Source of the DNA: Gambelia wislizenii
Taxonomy: Eukaryota > Chordata > Lepidosauria > Squamata > Crotaphytidae
Direction: 5' to 3'
Assembly (NCBI GenBank): GCA_030847615.1
Contig: JAUMIR010000003.1
Coordinates: forward strand, 75,650,001-75,714,000
Length of the DNA: 64,000 nucleotides
In this document: positions 46,019-55,130 of the stretch, piece after piece
Layout: the number at the start of each line of letters is the position of its first letter
How positions within the stretch are numbered: position 1 is the first letter of the stretch
Notes under the pieces: model-generated
What the model was told of the DNA's origin: nothing
The model's database searches: none
The model's input: the letters and a program-made list of their open reading frames with translations, nothing else
Made by a program: the position numbers and the translations under genes

Positions 46019-47884
46019 ACTCCTCTCTTCGGAGATCGACTGTCCAACTACCAAGACGCCTGGTTTTCAGTGACTTCGGATCGATGGGTGCTCCAAATCG
46101 TCCAAACAGGCTATTGGATAGAGTTCGACACTCTGCCTCCGACGGGACGGGTTCGTTCAACACCGCCCTCCCCTCCCCTCCTCGAGGAGGTGGACACTCT
46201 GCTGCAGAAAGGGGCCATCGAACCCGTCGACCCCAATCTCCATCACCTCTGCTTCTTCTCGAGGTACTTTCTGGTCGACAAGAAAGATGGCGGACTGCGT
46301 CCGATTCTCGACCTTCGCGGAGTGAACAAGTACATAACGCCAAGGAAGTTCAGGATGGTGACCTTAGCTTCGATCCTTCCACTTCTGCGGCGGGACGACT
46401 GGTTCGCATCCATAGACCTGAAGGACGCCTACTTTCACATCGGGATCCACCCAGCCCACAGGCGCTTCCTGGCGTTTCAGGTCGGGATCGACGTCTTCCA
46501 GTTCAGAGTTCTTCCCTTTGGTCTCTCCACCGCTCCTCGTGTCTTCACGAAATGTATGGCAGTAGTGGCGGCCTTTCTTCGCCAGCAGGGCGTAGAAGTT
46601 TTCCCTTACATCGACGACTGGCTGATTGTTGCGCAGACTCGTCATCAGCTCGAACTCGATATTGGCCTCTCCTTAGATGTCTTAGGCTACCTGGGACTTG
46701 TTGTCAACATCGAGAAATCCCAACTCTTGCCAACGCAGATGATTCATTTCATTGGTGCACGTTTGAACTCTTTAACTGTGACAGCCTACCTGCCGCGGGA
46801 CCGCTTCGACACCCTACGCTCCCTGATCTACACCTGCCGTCGGTCAAGAAGGCTTCTGGCACACTCAGTCCAGGTGCTCCTCGGTCACATGGCCGCTACG
46901 ACTTATGTGACTCGACTTGCCAGACTGCGATTCCGACCTCTCCAACATTGGTTCCTGCAGGTATTCGATCCTCTTCGCGACCTTCCAACCAAGATGCTCA
47001 CGATGCCAAGAGCGGTCCTGAGGTCGCTGGATTGGTGGTTGGTTCCGGACAATGTCTTGGCGGGCATGCCCTTCGACCCCCCGCAACCGGACACCTCTCT
47101 GACAACGGACGCGTCGATGCAAGGCTGGGGAGCGCATCTCGACTCCTACGAGATCCGAGGCTCATGGAGCATGGAGGAGCAAACCCTCCACATTAACGTA
47201 CTGGAGCTTCTTGCAGTTCAGAAAGCATTGAGGGCTTTCGAGCCTCTGGTAAGGGGCAAGTCGGTACTGGTGCTGACGGACAACACGTCGGTTATGTACT
47301 ACATAAACAAGCAGGGAGGCACGAGATCCCCGCAGCTTCTTCAACTCACGCTGGACATATGGGAATGGTGTGTGACAAGGAAGGTGTTTCTCCAATCCAT
47401 CCATCTCCCAGGGGAAGAAAACACTCTTGCCGACGGACTCAGCCGTTCGAGTCTCTCCATCCACGAGTGGCAGCTCCACACGTCGGTCACTCTAGACTTA
47501 TTTCGGACATGGGGGTTCCCTCAAGTGGACCTTTTTGCTTCCCCCGAGAACGCCCAGTGTCCCCAATTCTGCTCGAGGTACCCAGCTCAGAACTCGAGAG
47601 GAGACGCGTTCCTGTTTCGATGGTCGGGACCGTTACTCTACATGTTTCCCCCGTTCCCGTTGCTGACAAGAGTGATCTCCAAGCTGCGTCGGGACAAAAC
47701 GAATGCTATCCTCATCGCACCATGGTGGCCTCGACAACCGTGGTTTGCAACCTTGCTTCGCTTGTCGAATCGCCGTTTCATACGCCTTCCATCCCGTCCA
47801 GATCTACTCACCCTTCAGGAAGGCAAGGTCAGACATCCCGACTTGGACTCTCTAAACCTGACTGCCTGGAGGTTGACCCTGTGA
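46019..47884 (+). CDS. DIRS element 1 RT / RNase H / MT-like polyprotein
   Basis: The frame is open from 46019. The first candidate non-ATG start is GTG at 46070, and no ATG lies upstream of the conserved block SDRWVLQIVQTGYWIEF. The RT domain includes LVDKKDGGLRPILDLRGVN, SIDLKDAYFHI, LPFGLSTAPRVFTK and the catalytic box YIDDW (about residue 180 from 46070). RNase H follows with TTDASMQGWGAHL, LNVLELLAVQKAL, LTDNTSVMYYINKQGG and GEENTLADGLSR, holding its acidic residues. The C-terminus (VDLFASPENA ... MFPPFPLLTRV) corresponds to the region described in DIRS elements as a DAM-like methyltransferase domain; that name is from the literature, not proven here. It overlaps the recombinase frame. 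Confidence 0.9.
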   Translation, partial: TPLFGDRLSNYQDAWFSVTSDRWVLQIVQTGYWIEFDTLPPTGRVRSTPPSPPLLEEVDTLLQKGAIEPVDPNLHHLCFFSRYFLVDKKDGGLRPILDLRGVNKYITPRKFRMVTLASILPLLRRDDWFASIDLKDAYFHIGIHPAHRRFLAFQVGIDVFQFRVLPFGLSTAPRVFTKCMAVVAAFLRQQGVEVFPYIDDWLIVAQTRHQLELDIGLSLDVLGYLGLVVNIEKSQLLPTQMIHFIGARLNSLTVTAYLPRDRFDTLRSLIYTCRRSRRLLAHSVQVLLGHMAATTYVTRLARLRFRPLQHWFLQVFDPLRDLPTKMLTMPRAVLRSLDWWLVPDNVLAGMPFDPPQPDTSLTTDASMQGWGAHLDSYEIRGSWSMEEQTLHINVLELLAVQKALRAFEPLVRGKSVLVLTDNTSVMYYINKQGGTRSPQLLQLTLDIWEWCVTRKVFLQSIHLPGEENTLADGLSRSSLSIHEWQLHTSVTLDLFRTWGFPQVDLFASPENAQCPQFCSRYPAQNSRGDAFLFRWSGPLLYMFPPFPLLTRVISKLRRDKTNAILIAPWWPRQPWFATLLRLSNRRFIRLPSRPDLLTLQEGKVRHPDLDSLNLTAWRLTL

Positions 47885-48957
47885 CTTTCCCCTCGGGCTC
47901 GGCCACTTCGGGTTCACCTTCGGTACCGAGACAAGCTGCGTCTCTACACCCAGACGTCCAAGCTGTCATCGATGCGGCGAGGAGGCTGTCCACCAGAAGA
48001 TCTTACCACTATAAGTGGAAGAAGTATGAAAGTTTCTTGGCATCTCGGGATCCAGTCCCTGCCCAGTTCTCCATCCCGACAGTCCTCGAATTTCTTCTCC
48101 ACCTGTCTTCTACGGGTCTGTCACTGTCTTCGATCCGGTGCTACCTGGCGGCCATCTCTACTGAATTCCAGGCGAGAGGTCTCCCTTCCCCCTTCGTGGA
48201 CGTCACGGTGAAGAGGTTCTTGAAGGGCTTTGCGAACCTCCATCCCCCGGTGATGGAGCCGACACCGCCGTGGAGCCTCGAACTGGTGCTCTCACAGCTT
48301 GTCCGCCGACCCTTCGAGCCGATGGCTTCCGCAGATCTTCGACTGCTTTCCTGGAAAACGGCATTCCTTGTGGCCATCACTTCGGCGCGTCGGGCTAGTG
48401 AGCTTTGTGCCTTGAGGTCGGATCCTCCCTATACGGCTTTCCACAAGCACAAAGTGGTCCTCCGTCCAGACATCTCCTTCTTACCGAAGGTGGTCTCCAG
48501 CTTTCATCTGAATCAAACCATTACTCTCCCCGCTTTGATGCAGGATCCGAAGGATGATTTTGAACGCACCATTCATTTGATGGACGTTCGGAGGGCTTTG
48601 GCTTTTTACATTCAACGGACTGCGTCCCACAGAAAGTCTCCCAAACTGTTTGTGTCGTATGCCGACTCGAAGCTGGGAGAGCCCATCTCTTCACAGAGAC
48701 TATCCAAGTGGGTGACATCGACCATCGCCCTTTGCTACGAACTGGCAAAGAAACCCCTGCCTTCTCAAATTCGAGGACACTCTACAAGAGCTGTCTCTAC
48801 TTCGACAGCTTTTCTCTCTGGAGTGCCTCTAGAGGACATTTGCAGAGCTGCGACTTGGTCGTCACCTTTGACTTTTATATCTCATTATAGACTCGATTCT
48901 CGCTCTAGGACTGACGCGGCCTTTGGGAAGGCTGTGTTGTTATCTTCCATACAATGA
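47359..48957 (+). CDS. DIRS element 1 tyrosine recombinase
   Basis: Integrates the circular DNA intermediate in place of a DDE integrase. The frame is 532 codons, but the first ~175 overlap ORF2 in the -1 phase and may not all be translated. The SAM-like core-binding part begins near 47950 (AARRLSTRRSYHYKWKKYES; FLLHLSSTGLSLSSIRCYLA). The catalytic domain has the family residues: Arg in SARRASEL (about residue 344), His and Arg in GHSTRAVS (about 474 and 477), and the nucleophile Tyr in SHYRLD (about 509). It ends at TGA, about 150 bp before the internal complementary region. No lesions are visible. Confidence 0.9.
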   Translation: MGMVCDKEGVSPIHPSPRGRKHSCRRTQPFESLHPRVAAPHVGHSRLISDMGVPSSGPFCFPRERPVSPILLEVPSSELERRRVPVSMVGTVTLHVSPVPVADKSDLQAASGQNECYPHRTMVASTTVVCNLASLVESPFHTPSIPSRSTHPSGRQGQTSRLGLSKPDCLEVDPVTFPSGSATSGSPSVPRQAASLHPDVQAVIDAARRLSTRRSYHYKWKKYESFLASRDPVPAQFSIPTVLEFLLHLSSTGLSLSSIRCYLAAISTEFQARGLPSPFVDVTVKRFLKGFANLHPPVMEPTPPWSLELVLSQLVRRPFEPMASADLRLLSWKTAFLVAITSARRASELCALRSDPPYTAFHKHKVVLRPDISFLPKVVSSFHLNQTITLPALMQDPKDDFERTIHLMDVRRALAFYIQRTASHRKSPKLFVSYADSKLGEPISSQRLSKWVTSTIALCYELAKKPLPSQIRGHSTRAVSTSTAFLSGVPLEDICRAATWSSPLTFISHYRLDSRSRTDAAFGKAVLLSSIQ

Positions 48958-49111
48958 GTGAGTGTCTTGGTGGCCAAGTCATTACTGTTACCTGTTTTGT
49001 TCATTTCAATTAATATTGTGCTTTTAGTATTTTACTCTCAAATGGTTGTTGTGTATGGTATATAGGTGTAGGACATACCCACCTCCTGAATGGAAGCTTG
49101 CCAGTCTACAC

Positions 49112-49206
49112 CCAACTGTGTGATTCACAGAGACCACGAAGAAGATGGACAGGTTGCTTACCTGTAACCATAGATCTTCGAGTGGTCTTCTGTGAATTCA
49201 CACAGA
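49112..49206. repeat. internal complementary region of DIRS element 1
   Basis: The first half (49112-49147) is the reverse complement of the left edge of the element. The second half (about 49148-49206) is the reverse complement of the right edge (49434-49492). The two halves are fused as they would be in a circular junction. In DIRS models this acts as a template that restores the ends and joins them into a circle. Confidence 0.92.
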
Positions 49207-49288
49207 CCCGCCCATCCTCCCCTCTATGTCCTATTACATCATATCAACATGCTTAATGTTCCAGATGCTGCATATTGCGGCGTCATTC

Positions 49289-49492
49289 AAGGAACTGAGG
49301 GGATTTTAGGCGGGAAGCCCTTATAAGGGACCGTTAGGATGGGCGGAGTTACCGCCAAAAATGTATCAAAGCACATTCTGCCTAGCGATTCTAGAAGTTT
49401 CCGAAGCTCTGCGCAGGCGCAGGAGTAACCCAACTGTGTGAATTCACAGAAGACCACTCGAAGATCTATGGTTACAGGTAAGCAACCTGTCC
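49289..49492 (-). repeat. right inverted terminal repeat of DIRS element 1
   Basis: Reverse of the left repeat, beginning aaggaactgagg. It has an outer extension of roughly 25-30 bases (to about 49492, ...ggtaagcaacctgtcc) absent from the left repeat. This asymmetry is typical of DIRS1-like elements. The palindromic cccttataaggg recurs at 49318-49329. Confidence 0.88.
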
Positions 49493-49638
49493 TTTTCATT
49501 CAAATAAGACAACCACCTTTGTTTTTTGTGGTTTGAACTCCAGATTCATTGATAATGATGACTTGCTGAAGAAGCAAGTTTACTACTTTAGTACACACTG
49601 TGCTAGTTTACAGTTGGAGAAGCACACAGGAACGTGTA

Positions 49639-50043
49639 CAGTTGCCCCTCCACATTCGCGAACTTAGCATTCGTGGTTTTGATTATTCGCGGTTTTGGGA
49701 GGGCCCCCCACCCTCCCAAAACTGCGACAAGGGGCCTCTGTAGGCCCCATGAAGGCCCCGGATGAGAGGGGGGAGGGCCGGGGAGGCCTTCACGGGGCCT
49801 TGGAAGGCTCCGTGAAGGTCCTGGGGGGGAGGGGGAGGGCTGGGGAGGCATCCACGGGGCCTCCGGAGGGTCTCTGGAGGCCCCGTGAAGGCCTTGGAAG
49901 GGGGGGAGGGGGGAAGCGACTATGGGGTCTTCAGAGGCCCCATGGTTGCTTTGGCGGGGGAGGGGGGCAGTCATTATTCACGGATTTTTCACATTCGCGG
50001 GGGTCTGGGGAACCTAACCCCCGCGAATGTGAAGGGACGACTG
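49639..50043. mobile_element. GC-rich Tigger-like MITE, second copy
   Basis: Starts cagttgcccctccacattcg, ends 'gaatgtgaagggacgactg', with TA on both sides (49637-49638 and 50044-50045). The interior is GC-rich with repeated 'ggggcctccggaggg' / 'gaggccccgtgaaggc' style units. Inner copies of the terminal repeat ('attcgtggttttgattattc', 'ttattcacggatttttcac') suggest compound TIRs. The overlapping long frames are compositional. Confidence 0.8.
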
Positions 50044-50045
50044 TA

Positions 50046-52692
50046 ATATCTTTTGACAGCTTTAGAACATATATATGACAACATTAATTGTGTCCAAGAA
50101 ATATTACTGCTTAAACTATAAAGAGAAAGAAAGAGAATGAGAGAAAAAGAAAAATCAGAGTTAAGCCTCAGAGCAATTGCTCTGGTGCTTTTTAGTAGTT
50201 TCCATTAAGTTTAATGTATTGAATGCAATAAAACAAATGTCACTAGTGCAGGAGGCAATGGGCAGAAAAACCATTTCAGAGAGACTATTAGTTTGCTCTA
50301 TACTGGACAGCTTAACATTTTTATTTTCCAGGGAAAATTGATATATATATATATTTGTCTCTGATTTTCAAGCCATTTCATAAATCCATGCAGTTTCTCA
50401 ATTAGTTACATTTTAATTCATGGACAAATTGTGTCTGTTCAGAACAAAATATATACTTGGGCTTCTGTGCTTTTTTAATTTATTGGGGTGGTTTCCATCT
50501 TTCAAGAACAAAGCTCAGGATTTAGATTTGCAGTTTAGAAAATGTCCAAAAGTTCAACAACCTCCTTAGGCTAGCAGCACAAATTAAATTTTGTTGATAA
50601 TTAAAGAAGGAAACACAGAGATCCTTTGTGAAATAGTCAAGGCAAATTAATATTTTCATTACCTGAAATGAAATTAATTTAGTTCTTTTACTACTATCTG
50701 TTCAATTGCAACATGTTTGTCACTGTGTGATTTGATATGCCAAATGAAATATAACCACTTTTTCTTGTATGGTAAAGAAGGCATTCTAGATCAGGGTGGG
50801 CAGCCGCGAAGAGTCCAGGATCCATTTTCCACACACAACTGGACTTAAGGTAGACTGCACCAGCCACTGGTGATGGAAGTCAACTCCAGGTTCTCAAAAA
50901 TGGTTTTGAGGGCTAAAATGAGGCGTGAGTGAGGGGCCCATCTTTTTTTTATCTAAGATTCTTTTTCTTTAAAAAAAAAAAACATGGTGATGTGTGCGGC
51001 AGCTCTGGGGCTACCAAAAAAGGGGGGGCTTTGGCAGGTAGCACAGTTCCCACTCCTGTTTTAGGTTCTTCAGGATTGCCCCTTCTGCCACAAGGAGGCA
51101 GGACTAACTTTGCCTTCTATAAAAGGAGGACACTCATTTTCTTCTAAAGCATTCTTAACTTGTGTCTAGGAATCAGGGTCTGTGTTGTCCACCACTACAA
51201 GTGGTACTTACTAGCTATTTATGTTTTAATTGTTTTAAATCATATTTCCCTTTTATTTCATTAGTGTTCTCTCCCTCCTTCTTTTACCCAACACATCCTA
51301 GAAAGTGATGGAGGTATTCCAAATGGATAAGAGTGGAGGTTCTCAGTGGTGAATCCCAGCATGCCTATTCCACATCCGCACCTCAACTTTTGTTTGCAAA
51401 ACCAGCCTCTTCAGGAAGCGCACAGACATGCCAACTGCCTGTGACTGCTTTGCCACTTTTATATCTTGCCAAACCTTATTCTCAGGCAGCAATAGGTCAG
51501 AAAAACAGACATTGCAGCAATAGACAGCAATCAAAACACAACTCATGCATGTTCTTCTCTTGGTGTCACACACCATTTCCCCCAGTTTTCCAAGCCAGGT
51601 GAATATTTCTCAACCAACTTTCTTCCTTGGCTCAGATTAAACATGAAGGAAGGGCATCATTGTCAGGTATCAGCTTTCCCAAACTCTTAGAACACAAATT
51701 TCAGAGTTCATCAGAAAACTTTATTGCTAGAAATTCAAGAAGCATACAATAAAAAGTCGTTGCTGTGAATGGAAGTCTAATGGACACACTCTAAATTAAA
51801 AGCATTTTACAATCAGCAAAATCTGGTGGACCACAATTGCAGATCATTGGCCATCCATCATTCCCGGACACAAGCATCGCTTAAACCGAAACCACCTTCT
51901 TCCCAGGCTTTAGAAAACTGTTAAGTGCATTATCTCTCCTTTCCTAAGCATAATCCAAACAGTTACACTTACATCCCCCATACAAATGGCTAGGCTCATT
52001 ATACAGCAAGGCCACAGGAAAGTATGTGAAAATGGCAGGAACAAGATCCAAAGGATCCGATCCTGGCAATCATTCTTTTAAAAAAAGTCACCGCAAAACA
52101 ACAATGGAATTGAAGCATGCTTTAGGTTCTAGGACCCTTCCCTAGCTATGCTTTTTCTCCCAGGCCAGCACAGCTGAACAGTTCTGAGGAGGGTTTTGAA
52201 ATGGGATGAGCCTCAGCTGGTATACTTCTTCCTTCATTGCCGCTGTCTCCTCCTCCTCCTCCTCCTCCTCCTCCTGGCTGAATAAGTTGGTTAGGCTATA
52301 GTCCTTCTGTCTTCCCAGATTGTATTTTGGATGGATGGTAATTTTATTCCTCAAAGGGAGGGGTCTCACATGCCTTTTCCCATTCTAGCAACCAGAACGG
52401 GGATAAGGTGGGTGATGAACTGGAATGGGCCAGGGATATAGGCTTGCCCCATCCACCCTGAATTCCTGAAGTGAATCAAGAGTTCAATGGGGTAAAGGTC
52501 CAGGAGGTGCTAAAGCCACCTTGTGAGTTGGTTGAAACAGGGACAAGATACTCAAGGTACTCTAAGTAAATCCTATTTCCACTCACCTTGCTAGAATACA
52601 ACTTGTAGGCTGTATGTGCCTCCACCGGGCTTCCTTGGTGCCCCCAGCTTCCTCAAAAGAACTCATTAGCATCCACACCCCTCAAATATTTT
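50046..52692. other. non-coding stretch; possible minus-strand 3' end
   Basis: AT-rich until about 51000, with a (TA)n run at 50340-50354. At 52235-52277 a (CCT)n run lies inside a 75-codon minus-strand frame (52369 down to 52142, glutamate run). Downstream on the minus strand there are AATAAA-type signals near 51720-51755. This could be a decayed processed transcript or the 3' end of a gene, but I recognise no protein and do not call it. Confidence 0.35.
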
Positions 52693-52845
52693 ATTTCCCA
52701 GTGGAGAGGGCTCCAGAGCATCCGCATGCTTGGGTTGTCCCTCCCACTTGCTCCCGGTAGGCAGGATTCAGAGACTCTTATTTTGAAGAGCATTGACCAC
52801 CAGTGGAGTCATCCAGGAGGGACGACCCCTCTGCTGGCCAGTCTG
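52693..52845 (+). repeat. left inverted terminal repeat of DIRS element 2
   Basis: Starts near 'cccagtggagagggctcc' and runs through 'ggacgacccctctgctggcc'. It matches the reverse of 58343-58480 almost base for base. Its outer edge reappears in reverse in the first half of the internal complementary region. Confidence 0.88.
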
Positions 52846-53017
52846 TTTCCTGCCTACGCTCCTGGTAGGACATCCTTCCCCCCTGCTCTCTCTTTGTTCC
52901 CTTCCATGTGGCTGGCGCCATTTTTAAAACACTTTTAAAACTTTTTAAAACTTCTTGAAAACTTAAAAAAAAAATCCTCTATTATTTAACAGCCAGTCCA
53001 CGGAGAGGGATCAGGAG

Positions 53018-55130
53018 ATGGCATCAACAGGGGAGATAGAAGCGGTGATCGAGGCTGTGATTTGCAGCGATCACCAGGCAACGGGGGCTGGCTCCTTGCC
53101 CCCCCACGAACCGGATCGCAGCGGGACCAATGGAGGAGGCTCCGGAGAGCCCGCAAAAGGCAGCGGTGGGAGGAAGAAGCCGGGCAAGGGGGGGAAGACC
53201 CCCGCTCCGGCTACCACCGGCTGCAACCCGGCCCCTCTCCGCCAGGATGGGCGCGACTGCGGGCCGGGAGAGGGCACCGCAGCGCAGCCAAGGATGGCGC
53301 CAGAGCCGCGGAGCGTCCCCAGCCCGGGGACGAACCCCGCTGATGCGGTGCCCCTGTCAGACCCCCCCAGCGACGTGGGACAGGTTCCGGATGCCGTGAG
53401 TGGGGCACCCGCCCCGGGGACGTTACCTCTGGGGGGGTCGGAGCCAGCTGCCCTGCCGCCATGGATAGAGGCAGCGCTGGGCAGGGAGACGATGAGGTGG
53501 CTAGCCAACTCAATGGCCCAGCCAAGCCTCGGGGGTGCCACCACCCAGACCTTGGGGGGAGGATCGGGACCCATCAGGCCTCCAGGGGACACACCCCCAA
53601 TGCTGCCATCTCCCCCCATGTGGCTCCCCTTCGCAGCGCAGCCCCCCGTCGCCGTGCAGCCCCCCCCCACTCCAGTTTCTCCCCCCGGCTCAGCCAGCCA
53701 ACGCGGGAGCCACTATACCAATAGTGCACCCCAGACCCCTAAGCCTGACCACTGCAGGCAATAGCCAGACCGCTGATGCCACAAAGAAGAGGCAGAGGGG
53801 TGGCAAAGGGGGTGGAGCCAACAAAGGGAAGTCCAAGCGTCCTCGCCTCCAGACGCAGAAGACAAGAGGGGGGGGCGATGCAGAGCCCATACCTGGCACC
53901 AGCAAGGGGTCCACCGGGCACACCAGACCTCACAGAGAGGAGGAGGAGAGCGACTGGGAACAAGAGGGGGATAGGCGCCACCTTTCAAGCAACAGGGCTA
54001 CAGAGGAGGAAAATGACAAAGACGTCATTTCCCTTTATACCTCAGAGGAGGACTCCAACAGCGACCAATCAGACCGCGAGGAGGGCGAGTTGTCGACGGA
54101 TACGTCGAACACACGCGCCTCGACACGCCATTTTGCTCCAGAGGATTTTTCAGTGTTATTCAAGAAGACACTCAGAACCCTGGGTCTGAATCCTCCTACA
54201 GTTCCACAAGCACAGATGGACCCAGATCTTCCAGATCTCTCGGGGGAATTTTTTCCAGAGGCCCAGCCAGTGGCATTGGAGATGCCGGTCCCGGCAGCAA
54301 TAATGAGGCTCATCTACGATGAATGGAAGGCACCAGCAGTGGCCAAACCACAACCCTCCATCGCCAAGCGCCTGTATTCCCTACCCAAGAAGGTCATGGG
54401 AAAACTACAGGTCCCACTCATCGACGCTCCGGTCTCCGAGCTGGTCTCTTCAGCGATCTTTTGTAAAGATGGGGAAGAGACCTTAAAAGTACCAGAGGAC
54501 AGGCGTCTGGATCTGGCCCTAAGGCGGGCACATGAGGCCGTATCACTTGCCATCAGGGCCTCCACCACGGCGACAATGATGGCCAGAGCGGCTATACAGT
54601 GATCGAGGGATGCCTTAAAGGATGTTCCTAGGGCTCAGACAAGAATCTGCCAGGACCTCAACAAGTTGTCTAAGGTCTCCGCCTTCCTGGCGGACAGCAC
54701 CCTGGATTCTGTGCAGTTCTGTGCAAGAGCTCAGGCGGCAACAGTGGCGGCCAGAAGACAGGTATGGCTGAAGTCCTGGAACGTGGACTTCAAGTCGAAA
54801 CAGAACCTGGTGTCATCCCCGTTTCTCGGTGAAAAATTGTTTGGGAAATCACTGGAACCAGTGCTAGTGGAAGACAAGGACAAGAAAAAGAGGACGCTCG
54901 CTTCCCGTAAAAGAGAGGAGAAGAGACATACCAAAAAGTACCGCTCCTTTTGCCCTTCTGGCAGCCACCACTCCAGCGGAAACTCATCCACCCAGGCCAG
55001 CTCCAGGGATGGGAGGCCTCACCGACAGCGATGGGGAGACCAGAGGTACCAGCGTAAGAACCAACAGGGAGGATCAAGCAAGTCCACTCACTCCCAGCCC
55101 TCCAAGCAGTCCTCCAAGTCTCACTTATGA
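53018..55130 (+). pseudogene. DIRS element 2 Gag-like gene, broken
   Basis: Starts at ATG 53018 (MASTGEIEAVIEAVICS). The first 248-codon frame is Pro/Gly-rich. The coding signal then moves to another frame (53535-54602), with the switch probably around the C-runs at about 53655-53690. A TGA at 54600-54602 interrupts that second frame, which continues without shift to 55130. Recognisable parts are an acidic serine-rich stretch, a Gag core (HFAPEDFSVLFKKTLRTLGL; LIYDEWKAP; FCARAQAATVAARRQVW) and a basic C-terminus. The role is as for element 1 Gag. No N-terminal Cys/His cluster like that of element 1 is evident. The 3' end overlaps the RT frame by about 120 bases. Confidence 0.8.

Larger units (their letters stand above)
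43265..49492 (+). mobile_element. complete DIRS-type retrotransposon, element 1
   Basis: About 6.2 kb. It has inverted terminal repeats (43265-43440 and 49289-49492), an internal complementary region (49112-49206) and three overlapping or adjacent genes for Gag, RT/RNase H/MT-like and tyrosine recombinase. It has no LTRs, no integrase of the DDE type and no obvious target duplication, as expected for DIRS. The terminal repeats differ at about one position over the shared 150 bp beyond the outer edge, so the insertion looks young. All three frames are open over family-typical lengths. Confidence 0.92.

Noticed and set aside
49603..50078. Frames of 123 and 127 codons on opposite strands
   Set aside because: They are GC-rich MITE interior (49639-50043), Pro/Gly-rich by composition.
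53071..53670. Minus-strand frame of 199 codons in DIRS element 2
   Set aside because: Antisense shadow of the Pro/Gly-rich gag N-terminus.
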